A stretch of DNA of 64,000 nt from Chalara sp. BL73 (taxonomy: Eukaryota; Ascomycota; Leotiomycetes; Helotiales): the NCBI GenBank assembly GCA_918026815.1, contig CAKJVC010000065.1, positions 496,001 to 560,000 of the forward strand, in the 5' to 3' direction. The stretch's first letter is position 1; each line of letters starts with the position of its first letter. This document shows, piece after piece, positions 10,081 to 21,823 of the stretch. The notes under the pieces are model-generated. The model was not told the origin of the DNA. It was given only the letters and a program-made list of their open reading frames with translations, and ran no database searches. A program made the position numbers and the translations under genes.

Positions 10081-12629
10081 TTAAACAATCTCGATAGTCG
10101 TGAGATTAGCCCCGCCCCTGATAACAGCTCGACTTTCGTTGTGGTACCACCGTACATCCACATTATAAGGACTCCAAGCGCAAATGCCCACTCGACGAAA
10201 TTGACGCTGTTTAATTCTTGAGAGAACTAGCGTGTATTGCAGCTGTCCTTCACCGGCGTTCCCCAAATGAAAACAATGCAATCTTTTCGTGCCATGCAAC
10301 GAGTTGACTATGTCGTCTGGATACCATGGTTCGTAACCTCTATTATGAGGTGGAGGTGCTTCGCAATAAGGTACTTCAGTATAATTCTTACCTCTCATAG
10401 AGTATGGTAAATTGCGGTTTTCTTCGTCCTCTTTTCGGCGCTTTTGATGACCAACAAGTGAGAGGCAGTTAGGCAACCCAAGTGGCCCTGTATGCGCCTC
10501 GACTTTCATGAGTGATCCAGTAACCCAAACTGAGCCTGGAGTCCCCCCCGATACCACGTCTGCGGCCATTTCTACTCTTTCAACTTTGGCGTAGGGTATG
10601 AAACCGCCCGATTGCTGTCCCGCGGTTGGTCCACTAAGTTCATAAGATGCGATTATCTCATACGACACAGGCCATTGTGCAGAAAGCCATGACCACGTAG
10701 GGGAGAATAACAGTCTCGGGCTTGCGTGATTAACTGTTTCTGGCTTAACCCACCATGCTAGATGCTCGATGAATTGCTGTTCCCATATGCCCGCGATCAA
10801 TTTGTCATTTAAACGTTCTCCGAATGCTAGCGCGATGCCAGTTATCGCTGCAAGTTTGTCTGTTGCTTCAGTAAGTTCTCTATGACTGTATTCACTCACG
10901 AGTCTTCGCCATAACCTGTAAGCCTTCCCTTTCATCTCATTAGAATCTGCAAGCGCGCCGTTAAGCCAGCTTCGCGATAGGCGAATATCCTCATCACGGC
11001 GGTCTTCATCCAGGCTTGTAGGTATACCAGCTGGACATGATTCAGATGCACTAAGGTGCTCGCAATCCCAGAAAAGTTGACCTCGCGCATAGCTTAAAAC
11101 TCTAGGAGAAAGCAGCTGCTCCTGAAGAGTCCATCCTCTGGTATCAAGAACTCCGTGTGGCCGTCGAGACGGCTTTTCGCGTACGCTTTGCCCTTGGCGC
11201 AAATGAAAAATACCAGTACGTGTAGTCGGGGAGTCTATGGAAGCTATCGTAAGGATTGAATTTCGGTAAATCATGTGCATGTTCAGCGCTTCTCTTTTCC
11301 AGTCGCTTTCATCGTCCTGAACTATACAGATTGAGTCTACCCAAAGGTATCGGATCCCAAGCCGCTTTGTGATCATGATAGCATGTTGAGTGGCGGGAGC
11401 TAGCTGTAAGCGCGGCAATAAGACTTTGAAGGTTGATAGACGTTGTTTTGTCGTTTTTATGCCTCTAGTGTTCCATCGATAACTGAGAGCGCAATACAAG
11501 CCTTTTTCGCCCCGTTTAGGTTCATAGAGCACTGGGCTCTGGGATGACTCCAGTGCGCCTACATCAATCACCCGGGTTGGTAAAGGGGCCGACTCTCCAC
11601 GCAAACTATCACAGCTCCTGTGGCTTTTGAGACACCGTAGCAGCCAGTACGTTGCGAATCTGAACGCGCAATTCGACCCTGTCGAATCGTCTCTCAGTTC
11701 TCTTGATGAAGCAAAGAGGTACTCTAGATCTTCTAGAAGTATTATAAGCAAAATGGTTTGTGACAGTGGAACAGGTCCGTGCTTAGCGACATACCCTCAT
11801 ACATTCTGGACCTTTTAGATGCCGGTGTTCTTTGCCAGACTGTCCCTGACGGCTCAATCATATCAGGAAGCTTCGATATACTGGCCATGCATAATTGACA
11901 TTTTTTGAGAAATCCGTAATTAAATGTCGTTTCTCGCCCACGCCATTCAGCCACAGCGTTCCTACGGGTTTCCGTCATTCTCCCAATGCAGTTTTTACAG
12001 TAATTTTCATCCTTTTCCAAGTCAAATATCTCTAGTTTTGAATCCTTGCGTAAAATATGCTCTAAATGTTGAATTAGTGGTTTAGGTTCTCGGGTTTGCT
12101 CAATCTTCTCCAAAGCCCACGGTGACAGGGTGCCAACCTGAGTGGGCGAATATTTGCCTGACATACATCTGGCACCGTTGTGAATCAGCACCCACAATGT
12201 GCTTTCGCGACGCTCCCGAAAAGCTACATCGAGAGCCGACTCACCCAGTTTCGAAGTGGCATTGATCTTACAGCCAGAATCGATTAAAAGCTGGACCATT
12301 TCGCCGTTTCCGCTCTTTGTGCCATAGTGTAGAGGCGCCCACCACCAACTAGATTTCTCTGGCCTTTTTTCAAACTCTTCAAGACTCGTCCATTCTCTAA
12401 TCGCATCGATATCGGCACCCTGCTTCAGCAGGAGCCTCGCTACAGGAACGTTACCAAACCTAGCGGCTACATGCAATGCAGTTTTCCCAGTATCGGTTCT
12501 TGACGTGATGGAGACCCCGGTGTTGAGCATGTACAGCAACCGGTCTTCCACATTCCCAGTTCCTAAATCGCATATGATGTCTTTCCAATTTATGTTTCTT
12601 TTTGAGCCTAGTCTGTCGTATATTAGCAC
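10081..12629 (-). CDS. ankyrin repeat-HET domain protein
   Basis: Two overlapping open frames join through a 62-nt intron (11733-11794; donor GTATGT, acceptor CTTCTAG), giving about 828 residues from the open frame. The N-terminal part has ankyrin repeats (TGKTALHVAARFGNVPVARL; APLHYGTKSGNGEMVQLLI; GESALDVAFRERRESTLWVL) and a Cys-rich stretch (CKNCIGRM, KKCQLCMA). The C-terminal part is a HET domain of the longer class (YCALSYRWN, RYLWVDSICIVQDDESDWKR, RGWTLQEQLLSPRVLSYARG, FWDCEHL). Ankyrins before HET reverse the order seen in typical HET-NLR proteins. The 5' end is unresolved: the frame opens with GTG at 12629, so an upstream exon with the real ATG probably lies in 12630-12750, but no phase-consistent splice was found. 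It is likely an incompatibility effector controlled by its ankyrin part (inference). Confidence 0.8.
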
Positions 12630-13426
12630 TGTAGCAGCTGGCTGGTGAAATGTGAAACTTGAAACTAATCCTAACTAGATGGAACGGTCAGTCGTAATAG
12701 GACTACTTACTGCTCCACAGGACCTGAGGTTGGGGACGTCATTTATGTAGCTTTGCGGGGAATCAAACCGATATATGGGGACAATGCAACGGCGGAGGAT
12801 GCAATTCAGAGCCAGATTGCTAGGATGTTTCTATTAAGGCCAAGAGAAATCTTTAGGCAGAAGCACAGCTCTCTCACGTGATGCTGCTGATTGATTGGTT
12901 ATGTCATGTCAGGATTTGAGATCCAGGCATGTTAGGATTTGAGGATCCAGGGTAGCTGACATGTCTCTGACTAAACGGAGAACGCTAGCGCTGAAGACTT
13001 TTCTCACACACAAAAATTTCTAGAACACTTCATACACGGATGCTATAGACAACAATAGAGAGCCTGAACGGCATCCCCAATTCCTTCTGAATATCATTGT
13101 ACTATCAGGGAACCAGTCGTGCACTAATGTGTATATGCTAGTACCGTGACACGAAGCGCCTTCGAAACCAATGGCAGACGTGTCACATGTTACCAGGAAG
13201 CGACGAACAGCAGCAACGACAACAAGGCAAATCCAGTTGATTATCGGAGAGAAAAAGGACGCTGGCATGAAGGGTATTTTAAACTAGATAATTAGACTAG
13301 GAAGGATTTCAACAAAGATTTCGAAAGGACAGCTGGCACGAGATATACTGGATCCGGAAATGAACATGAAGTCCTAATATCCTATCTGCCCTGCCGAATC
13401 TAGCTCTTAGATAATCGGGCGACCGA
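12630..13426. other. intergenic region with repeat M
   Basis: The 12630-12860 stretch may hold the missing first exon of the ankyrin-HET gene. Repeat M occupies 12930-13088. Nothing else is supported. Confidence 0.4.
12930..13088 (+). repeat. repeat M, copy 1
   Basis: It shares AACGCTAGCGCTGAAGACTT and GACAACAATAGAGAGCCTGA with an inverted copy at 54906-55053, and its distal part with 21128-21175. Ends and class are unknown. Confidence 0.75.
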
Positions 13427-14530
13427 TCAAGGATAGAAGACTTTATAGACTTGGAGTGCTCCTTCGATACACTGAATGATGCCGAGAATCAAAGTCAACA
13501 TTAGAGCCGAAGCAGCCAGTAAAAATGGGTATCGTTGCAGGCCCCTCCTTTTATCATGCCACCATTGAAGCCAAGTGCTCGGCTCTTTCCCATCAAACGT
13601 CTGCTTGAGTATTATAAGGCGATCGCGCCAGAACATAAACTCATTGATTTGACGCTCTTCTGCCTTTAGAAATCCGCACTCGCCAGCCATAGGGTCTAAT
13701 TTTTGATTGAGCGCTATTTCTTTGTACCATCCTCGACACTCATTTGTAGGAGGTAATAAAAGAGCTAATGTGCGGCATGTCTCTTCGATCAGTCCCGCGG
13801 GATACAAATTACTATAATTGTTAGACCGTCGACTAAACGTATCTTGAGTCACATATCACATACCAGGACCTGACATGCTCCAGGAATGAAGCATGGTGGA
13901 ATATTGCAACAGTTGTATCTTGGTCCAAAATTCTCAAATGGTCGCCAAGTTATCCGTCCAGACAATCTCCATTCCCGCAATTCGACCAAGATTTCTCGCA
14001 GTGAAAATGTTATCGAGCTTCACATGCTCATTGGCAAGGATATTCCGAGGGGAAAACTTCTCGGAAATGAATTCACGCAAAGTACTTTGATCTCCCCACA
14101 ACAAAGGTCTGAAAGCAGAGAAAGAAGATTGGTTGTCTGGCAATAGCTCCACTTTAATCATTACGAGAAGCCGCACCGCAAGATCGATGGAACTGTCAAC
14201 TGCAGAATCCTTGCTAAAAACCTGTAACTTTGCACGAAGCTTTGATTTGATTGCCTGTCTTTTCAGGTCCTGTTGAAGAAGACTCACAACTTCGATAATT
14301 TCGTGGTGGGTTTTGACCCAGGAATATCGACCAGGGCTGAAAAAGTCGCTCTGCTGAGTGTAATACCTGAAATATGGATCCAAACTATATCTATCTCCAA
14401 TTTCAGTGGGAAACGCGTTCCAGAAACGTGTGGTAATATATGCTTTTGTATTGAGATTGAGCAAGCTACATTGCAATAGCTCTAGCTGATCCTGGTCTCT
14501 GTGGTGTGTCTGCTGAAGCAGTGACGCCAT
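13427..14530 (-). pseudogene. fungal-specific membrane protein, frameshifted
   Basis: The first part (14530-13934) starts MASLLQQTHHRDQDQ and ends ...WTDNLATI. The second (13852-13427) has YPAGLIEETCRTLALLLPP, FMFWRDRLIILKQTFDG, WLQWWHDKRRG, a membrane segment (LLAASALMLTLILGII) and IEGALQVYKVFYP. This is a widespread uncharacterised fungal family with a C-terminal membrane anchor. Just before the end of the first part the family sequence continues in another frame (DHLRILDQDTTVAIFHHASF at about 13880-13940), so one base seems lost near 13940. The remaining junction would need an intron of only about 31-37 nt. It could be a recent pseudogene or a sequencing error; function unknown. Confidence 0.7.
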
Positions 14531-14958
14531 CTTCTTTTACGGTATTATGTAAGTCTGGATTAATCAGAGTCCAGAATTGAGACAGATGATGGGTTTAGAT
14601 GTATTATATCAGAGATGTCTAGCAATCTGCGCTGTAAGAGTAAGCCTAAAGCGAGTGATCTATCGTTAGTTATTATTGCCCTCCGTAAAGCCTTGCCACG
14701 TACACGTATGTGAATGGCGGCTTAACTAGCTGTAATTTGAGGCTGAGCGTATAGGCCGTCTTGGCATGGAGAAATCGTGGGAAAGTTTGCACAGCCACGA
14801 ACTAAGACAAAATTGGATATGGAAAACATGGACACCATAATCTCGAATTGGATACTCTTTTTTCGCCATGGAATGGATAGCTCTGACTTTAAATTGATTC
14901 TCGACAAACCCACCCCTCTCCCCTCTCCCCTTTTTTTGGGAGAGTATCACTTCACAGA
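14531..14958. other. intergenic region, likely promoter of the protease-DUF6590 gene
   Basis: No gene is seen. A CT-rich run (CCCCTCTCCCCTCTCCCC, about 14912-14930) lies just upstream of the ATG at 14959 and could be a fungal core-promoter pyrimidine tract (inference). Confidence 0.4.
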
Positions 14959-17922
14959 ATGCCAAATCCCCTTTTGGCTATTATGGGTAGAAAGGAAAAA
15001 TTTCCGGACCCCGCATCGTCAGTTGGGGAACATTTACAAACGATAGGAGCAGAACAGGCAGTTCACATCTGGGACGCCATTGGCCCTGCGCATGCGGCGT
15101 ACAAGCAGATAGTCACTGAGATAAAAGCCCATCTTGACAAGTTTGGAGCCTCGGTATACGGAGAAGTTCGTTATACATGCTGTATGGTAGGGAAAAGCAA
15201 GGATAAAGCTAAACCAACAATCATTTTTCACAGTCCTGAGCGAATTCCACGTCAACTAACGCGAGCTGAAGTTAAAGCTAGTGGGATACTGGTAAAATAT
15301 CCAGGTTTTCGCACGGCGGACTCAAATCGGCCACCAGGATTTATGGATCAAGCAACATTAAAAGGAAAATCTGACACCGATCTATCAAATAAAAGTGCTT
15401 ATCGAACTTATGACGAAGCTAGCGACCTTCTACTTCTAGGTAATATAGGAGGAGCCAAACTAGTAATTTCCACCGGACAAGATGCTTCTCTAAAAACAAG
15501 AACTGGGACGATAGGAGGCATTTTATACAGTAACGATAAATACTATATTATGACCGCTGCGCATGTTTTCCCCGAGTTCGAACATAATATCTTCCAACAG
15601 CCAACCTCGCCGGATTCTGCGCTTGAGTTTGAGCTTGACAGCGATAACGAGAGCGATGTCACGGAACCAATGGATATCGAAATAACAAGCAGTGCAAGCA
15701 TGACAGATTCTGATGATAGCAAATCAAATAAGTCAAAACAACCCTCAAGTCTAATTAGATCGCAGAGCTCTTCAAATAGTATCACGAAAACCGAAGCTTC
15801 AGCTGCATTTCATCCTATGCTTAATAGCGATATGGTCCCCACATCGACGGCAGGTAGAAGAAGGATTTCACCTCAGCTATCAGGACAAGAATTCACTATG
15901 ACTATTGTGCAATATAACGGGCAATTCCAAGTTCTGGATAAAGATAGTGAAGTAAAATCTTCTATCGACAGCTCTCGTCCACTTTTAGATTATGCTATTG
16001 TGGAAATATCTCATTCAAATCTTTATCAAATAATAAACGGCGGGTACGAAGACATCAATCAAGTTATGCAGTTATCAATCCACAAGGGTCACTATGAGTA
16101 CGAGAATAGTGCTGCTGCGGATATATATGTCAAGACGAACTCTGGAGGTATTATACATGGTAGTTTATTAGCAGCGCCTACCTACATGCGGGCCAAGCAG
16201 GGGCGGGTGTCTCAAGAGCTGTGGGTCGTGAACTTGGAAAGCATAACCGTCACAGGGGATTGTGGCTGTTGGGTACGTGATGCTGGGACTGGGAAAGTGC
16301 TTGGGCACTTGGTCGCTGGAAGCTCGACCAATGGCTTTGCCTATATCGTTCCAATGTACGAAGTTATTGACGACCTGAAACTACGCTATCCAGGCAACTG
16401 GGAATTAAGCAAGCCACTACTTGAGCGCAAAGAAAACCTGGCATCAAGGAGCTCTACAGCAATGCCTGAAAATAAAGTAGCACTTTCGGACAAACGGAAA
16501 GAACAACAACACAAAGGAAAATCGGTAGATTTATCAAGCCCTTGGTCAGAGTGGATATGGACAAATGACGATGCTGATTCACCTTCTGGTTTCTGGTACG
16601 CGAGTCGGTATAACACCCAGGGAAACCTAGAATACGATTACCGGTATCCCAACACTACACACTCTGCTGAATCGCTTCAAGGCACGCAGAATGTACCACG
16701 CTCCCTTAACTTTAATATAATTTCGGAAAAGTCCGATTCCGACTTTTCTAATTTTTTACAACCTGTTGCAACCTATACCACAGCTACATCTACTTCTGGA
16801 CCAAGTAACAGTAGAGCATTTGGTCACAGTTCGAATAGACCTATACCATATAGTGCTTACTTCTCCTCTTATATTAACACAGAACAGCCCACTAACCAGG
16901 AGAGTTCTGGTTATCCCTATGCTAATACTCATTCTCAAGCATCAGGAGCCATTTCTCCGGCATCCACTGTAAAACCTGACGTCTATACAGCACCCGCTAT
17001 ACCTCCGCCTCCCATTCAGGACTTCTCAGATTTGAGCATTACGACTCAATACCTTCCAAAACCTCGTACGTTAGCATATGTCAAGCTTGACTTAAATTAT
17101 TCTAACTTTTACAAGATGATGCATTCAATTCAAGCGATACTAACTACGGCGGGAACACTGGCTTTTATAATGACAGTAGTAGTATAGATATCAGTAGACC
17201 TTATGCTCGTGAGGTTATATCAAGCCCAATATATATATATATAAGTCTAATCTTAGTAGATTATGAAGTCTTCGAAGGCAAAAGTCAAAGAAGCTTCTGG
17301 AAAGTTGGAAGAGTGTTTGCCACACTATGGACCGAACCAGCACGAGATCAAAGCGTGTCCTCAGAACAGATTCAAACAGTATGGTTAGAAGGCAAAGCAT
17401 TCAGCGAAATCAGACGGTTTGTTGTACTTCAAAATGGTCATGGAAACTCAATTTGCTGGTAAGTCTATACATTACTACTTATTGTGCAGAAGGCGGCACT
17501 CTTTAAAGTGACATATTAACATGTTAAGTCCTATTCATACATACAATAATCGAGCAACCCTGAAAAGTAATCTTCCAGACGTTCAGCAACATGCTATTAT
17601 ATATACTAGCTCCAAACCCCCAGACGAGTATTGGTATAAAAACGACGATGGAAGCAAAGTTTACGAAAACCTTTCAAAAGAGCCAATAAAAGTTAAGCGT
17701 GAGACGACATATAAAGAGGGAGGCTTGGGTACATCTTCTCGGCTTAATTATAGCAAGCTATATACCGTTGAACACCATTCCAGGGTGCTCAATATAGGCA
17801 TGGTCGAGGATCGTTCCATGGCTGCACTGCACAAAAGCTCATTCGTACGCCGCGACGAGCCAATTGAGAAGCCAAGACAGAGGCATGAGCAGAGTAGCCG
17901 CAAAGGACATCGTCGAGGATAG
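14959..17922 (+). CDS. trypsin-fold protein with GDCG site plus DUF6590 domain
   Basis: Three exons (14959-17065, 17116-17458, 17529-17922) sum to 2844 nt, exactly 948 codons. Residues about 165-480 form a chymotrypsin/trypsin-like fold: His202 in MTAAHVF, Asp344 in LLDYAIVEI and the nucleophile loop GDCGCWVRDAGTGK, where Cys435 replaces the usual Ser of GDSG. The loop is followed by the family signature LGHLVAGS..GFAYIVPM. A Ser-rich insert (about 215-300) lies between His and Asp. A W-rich block (SPWSEWIWTNDDADSPSGFW) and a low-complexity linker lead to a DUF6590 domain (FWKVGRVFATLWTEPA, EIRRFVVLQNGHG, HAIIYTS, LNYSKLYTVEHHSRVLNIGMV). No signal peptide is seen, so I expect it in the cytoplasm or nucleus. 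It may be a Cys-type protease or a dead homologue. Intron ends GTACGT..ACAAG and GTAAGT..TTAAG are assigned by frame. Confidence 0.85.
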
Positions 17923-17939
17923 CCTTGCAACCTTCAGAT

Positions 17940-18518
17940 CAGTGAAAGCACTAGTGATATCACGATATATTGACCCCTAAAATCAAATACTATACACCAC
18001 GCAATATGAGATTTGAAAATTGTATACGTATCACGGCCAAATTTGCAATATCATATTATATCATACTACACTGTGATATACTACGATATCGACCTAAAAT
18101 GAAGCTATTCCTAATTAGTAATACGTGATGAACTATCTCGAGAGATTTGATTTAGATTTGCTTTTCTAATACTGTAACGACAGCAATAGAAATAGGCTTT
18201 ACTGCTGCGCCAACGGGCCAAAAAGGTACTAGAATTGAGCGAAAAGTCAATTCCCTATTCCGTATATATAGGTCACGTGTACCGTGACAAGGAGCAGAAA
18301 ATCCTCAGCAATTTAGGTACGTTTTAGCTGCAGAGCCGCATTTCAGCCTTGGCATGATATTATAGTATATTGCCAATATGATATGAGATCAAAATTTCAT
18401 ATTAATACTAGTGCTCTACGAGATATCTCATACTAATACTAGTGTAGTATCAAAAAGTCGATCTCATATGACTCAAGCCACAATATCACTAAATATCACC
18501 ATACTAGTGCTTTCACTG
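17940..18518. mobile_element. non-autonomous hAT element (MITE-like)
   Basis: The inverted ends are CAGTGAAAGCACTAGT and its complement, flanked by the perfect 8-bp duplication CTTCAGAT (17932-17939, 18519-18526). Size and duplication fit hAT; no transposase frame is present (579 bp). It starts 18 bp after the stop of the protease-DUF6590 gene. A partial relative is at 40893-41210. Confidence 0.9.
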
Positions 18519-18856
18519 CTTCAGATAAAGAGCTATTTCCACAACTTCAAAGCCATCGGCATTTATGTACATTACACTGCAAAGTGCTAATGAGGATTGT
18601 ACCATGAGCTTTAATTTCTACCCAATATTTTGCAACTTGGTCATGCGGGTCTCGAAATTGCCCTTTGGGCGGTGTATGCGTTTACTTATCTCGAGAAGGG
18701 CTCGCTTTGAAATTGGCGTCGCTTGATGAGAAGGGCGGGCTAAATTAAAGACGAACCAAAACTCAACAGGATAGCATAATATGCAACTACTTGTATTGCT
18801 CTTTAACGTTGAGATGCTTTGCCTTTCTTCTGCCTTCACTTTAGCATCCTTGACAG

Positions 18857-19112
18857 CGTAACAACTCAAGGCGAACAGGGATCTCGATCTGTAAATCTTA
18901 GGGAGAGGGGCTCAAAGGTGTGAACGGCTATCAATTGTTATAACGAAGAAAACAAGCTGCAGACGGAAGAAGGGAAGGAAAGCGGCGCTTTACTTGTATA
19001 TACGGGAGACTGGTTAGTGGCTAGTGTAAGCGAGCCTTATGGTGTCAGGGGCCGAGCCCTAAAAGGCGGAGCCCCAGGGAGCTCTAAGCGAGATAGGGCC
19101 AGGGCCGTGACA
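18857..19112 (-). mobile_element. family E LTR copy
   Basis: It runs from CGTAACAACTCAAGG (first base mutated from TGTAAC) to CCAGGGCCGTGACA and has the TTGTATATACGG core. No clear duplication. Confidence 0.78.
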
Positions 19113-19473
19113 GCGTGCCCACCTAAACTCTTTTACCTTGTATTCACGCATCCCTGCATGCGGGGGAAAAAAAATCGCCCCGAGCTCTATGCACCGTGCA
19201 AGTGCAACTATTGCGCTTCATGTCTACTTGACTTCTTCGTAAGCGAGTGGCGACAATTTTGTCACTATCTCCGTCAGCGAAGACCTTAACATCCTCATCT
19301 TCCACCTTTTGGGTAACGTCAAGGTTAACGTAGCACACGCTCCCTTCTGTTATCTCAGTATTCGGTGCGATGACCGGCGGGATGCTCCGAAGTAGACGCT
19401 TGGGCTTGGGAACACGGCAGTGTTTGTTAGGTGCATGGGGTCTGCTCCGAAATGCGACCTCATGCTTGCAGAG

Positions 19474-19615
19474 AGAGAAGGAGGAAAAAAATCTGACAAA
19501 GTCGGTCAGGCAGCTGTCAGGGGGAAACTACAATCCTGATTTACACTCCACACTCCACACTCCATGCTGTGCACCCCCGCATTAGCGCATTGTCGGCGGA
19601 AGGTCACTGTGGCAC
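19474..19615 (+). repeat. repeat L, copy 2
   Basis: Same-orientation match to 8944-9074 (GGCAGCTGTCAGGGG, CACTCCACACTCCATGCTGT, CGCATTAGCGCATTGTCGG). Confidence 0.7.
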
Positions 19616-19825
19616 AGCAGGAGATTATTTTGAGGCGCCTAAAGCGATGAGCAAAATGTTAAGACAGCCTCGCGGAATTACCGCCTGTTTATTTCAGAAT
19701 CCGCCAGATCATTTACTATATTAATACGTATATCTTTTTAGCGCTTTGGTGTCTGAGGCAAATGGTACCCAAATGAAACACTGCAGAGGATGGTGAAGGA
19801 TTTTTCAATCACGTCGAGCCACACG

Positions 19826-20220
19826 TCCGCGCTGGAGCACATGTGACCTATATTAGCCGAGCTCTCAGAGCCCCTCGTGTATATATAGCCTGCTTTCCTC
19901 GAGCTCCTTTTCCTTCTGTTGGTATGAGTGAATAGCACACCTCGTGACGCACAGACCACATGGATGTATTATAGCTTTTGCACGTAGATCAGAACTTAGA
20001 ATGAATCAAGAACAAGTCAACCACCTACAACGAGCATAATAGCACTGTGCTGAGATCGCGGTGCTACGTGTCCCGTGGGTAACCGACTTAAGTAATTGCA
20101 AGTAATCAATACGAAGAAGCATCACGAAAGTGATACAAACACCTTCCTTAGCCTTAGATTCTCTTTTATGATGCCACCGTTGCCCACTGTATCTGTAGAT
20201 CTACAGCGCGTGCCGTGGCA
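19826..20220 (+). mobile_element. family C LTR interrupted by a D solo LTR
   Basis: The C sequence (CTATATTAGCCGAGCTC, TATATATAGCCTGC) stops at CCTTC and resumes after the D element with TTAGCCTTAGATTCTC, ending CGCGTGCCGTGGCA. Its left end is eroded. Confidence 0.8.
19917..20141 (+). mobile_element. solo LTR, family D, nested in C
   Basis: It begins TGTTGGTATGAG and ends GTGATACAAACA, with the duplication CCTTC (19912-19916, 20142-20146). It is the only copy of this family I found here. Confidence 0.87.
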
Positions 20221-20221
20221 G

Positions 20222-20462
20222 CCCTTGGCCAGTCTCCTGTATATATAAAGCGCTGCTTTCCGTAGCAACTCAAGGCGAACTGGGGTCTCGATCCGTAAAT
20301 CTCAGGGAGAGGGACTCAAAGGTGTGAACAACTATCAATTGCTATAACGAAGAGAACAAGCTACAGACGGAAGAAGGGAAGGAAAGCAGCGTTTTATATA
20401 CAGGAGGCTGGCCAGGGACCAGTGTAAGCGAGCCCTGTGGTGTCAGGGGCCGAGCCCTAAAA
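20222..20462 (-). repeat. family E fragments in inverted arrangement
   Basis: A short plus-oriented E piece (TTGGCCAGTCTCCTGTATAT, 20226-20262) abuts a minus-oriented truncated E copy (GTAGCAACTCAAGG onward to about 20462), forming an inverted repeat around the TATA region. Confidence 0.65.
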
Positions 20463-20830
20463 AGATTGCATCATGGGCCAGTCCATCCAATTGATGGTCC
20501 CCAAGCATCAGTTCAAAATTCCCTTCGATTACCATCTCCTTGTGAAGCTGGGCTAGCCGCACTATATCATATATTCCCTAACATATTGACCAGCTAACGA
20601 CTTCCACTCCAGCAAGGCTATTCTCCACTTCCTCATTATATGTTATCAAGCCCCCTATTTCACAGCTGTCCTAGCTAGATCGTGATCCCACGTGTGTCTG
20701 TTTGATTCCTTTCTGATAAACTGAGCTCGATCGAAGCGGCCTGTCGAAGACGGCTTTTTCGAAGGCAGTTGGTGGCGTTAATTGTTTCGGGATGATAAGT
20801 GCGACCAGGTCGAACACGGCACGCCATATC

Positions 20831-21128
20831 TGTCACGGCACGTAGAATGATAGCAACGGCTAAAAGTAATACGGGGTAAAAACCGAGGATAATAGAACTA
20901 CAGAACTATGGAGGCGGGAGGAGAGGTATAGTCAGAAATCGGCTTACGTAATTAGGCCAAGGAGCTAGAGCACCTCACGCACACACACAGATTACAGCCG
21001 TAATTGTAGATAATATCATCATCCGTAACGCTCTTGCAAGCCTGTAATTCCATCGCCGAGATGCCTAGTAAGGCGCCAACAGGCTGTAAGGAGTCGTAAG
21101 GGGCTGTAGGTGCGCCAGCGCCGTAACA
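20831..21128. mobile_element. candidate solo LTR without target duplication
   Basis: It has TG..CA ends with mirrored termini (TGTCACGGCACG and CAGCGCCGTAACA) and LTR-like length (298 bp). The flanks ATATC and TAGAC do not match, so the call is tentative. Repeat M sequence follows directly. Confidence 0.4.
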
Positions 21129-21175
21129 TAGACAACAATAGAGAGCCTAAACGGCATCCCCAATTCTTCTTAGCT
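21128..21175 (+). repeat. repeat M fragment
   Basis: The block from TAGACAACAATAGAGAGCCT to CATCCCCAATTC matches the distal part of repeat M at 13038-13088. Confidence 0.65.
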
Positions 21176-21489
21176 ATCATTGTGTATTTCTCATTCTATC
21201 GGCGTTCTTTGTAGCGGCCGGGGCCGCACAGGAGGCTCCTGGGCCTTCCGACGTGCCGGTGATCGGAGTAAAAGGGGGAAATGAGTAAGAGTATTAGATT
21301 TAAGCTTTTAGGGATAGGTCCTTGTGGAATGGCAGAAAAGCGATGTAGTGCCGAGCAAGCTGCTTATTAAGTACGTTTTATAAAAGATCTTGCTAACACG
21401 TGATGCATCAACAAGCGAGCCAATAAGCATCCGAATAACTGGCGCGACTTTGGGTTACGTGCATAGGAACCGTCAGGACCGTGACAACT

Positions 21490-21585
21490 TTTTGTATTGT
21501 TTGAAGTAGACTTATAAAATTCCATATTCAGCTTAAAATAGGCACTCCTATATGCCTCTATTTTGGCACGTGACTCTGTGTTATA
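21490..21585 (+). mobile_element. diverged family B LTR fragment
   Basis: The TTTGTATTG..GAAGTAGACTTATAA and CTCCTATATGCCTCTATTTT blocks follow the 3' half of family B with many substitutions. Confidence 0.55.
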
Positions 21586-21823
21586 TACAGCACAGGTGCC
21601 AGCCTACTCCGGCTCTATATAACTGGCTCGCTTAAATCCTCTTAGCGAGAATAGCCACTTATGTGCTGAGCATAAAAAAGACGAGCCCTAAGTCGCAAAT
21701 AACCCTAACCCACCTATCTCCATGACGTCCCAACAAAAGAACATGACAGGCAAGAAGAACGAGGCCGGACGGGATAGTATGTTCATGCCCGTTGTTAGTC
21801 GCTCTAACACTGATGATTGTCAG

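Larger units (their letters stand above)
18519..21721. other. repeat-rich gene-free region
   Basis: Apart from the repeats listed separately, I support no gene in this 3.2 kb. A minus-strand open frame at 18618-18869 and AT-rich or GC-rich spacers remain unexplained. Confidence 0.5.

Noticed and set aside
6166..12629. Mating-type locus next to APN2
   Set aside because: No alpha-box, HMG-box or SLA2-like sequence could be found on either strand.
12740..12882. Plus-strand open stretch GPEVGDVIYVALRGIKPIYG as a HET C-terminal exon
   Set aside because: Lies antisense to the expected upstream exon of the ankyrin-HET gene and has no partner exon; could be chance.
20831..21128. Ninth solo LTR family
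   Set aside because: Ends look right but flanks do not match; kept only as a low-confidence candidate and not counted among duplicated-site insertions.
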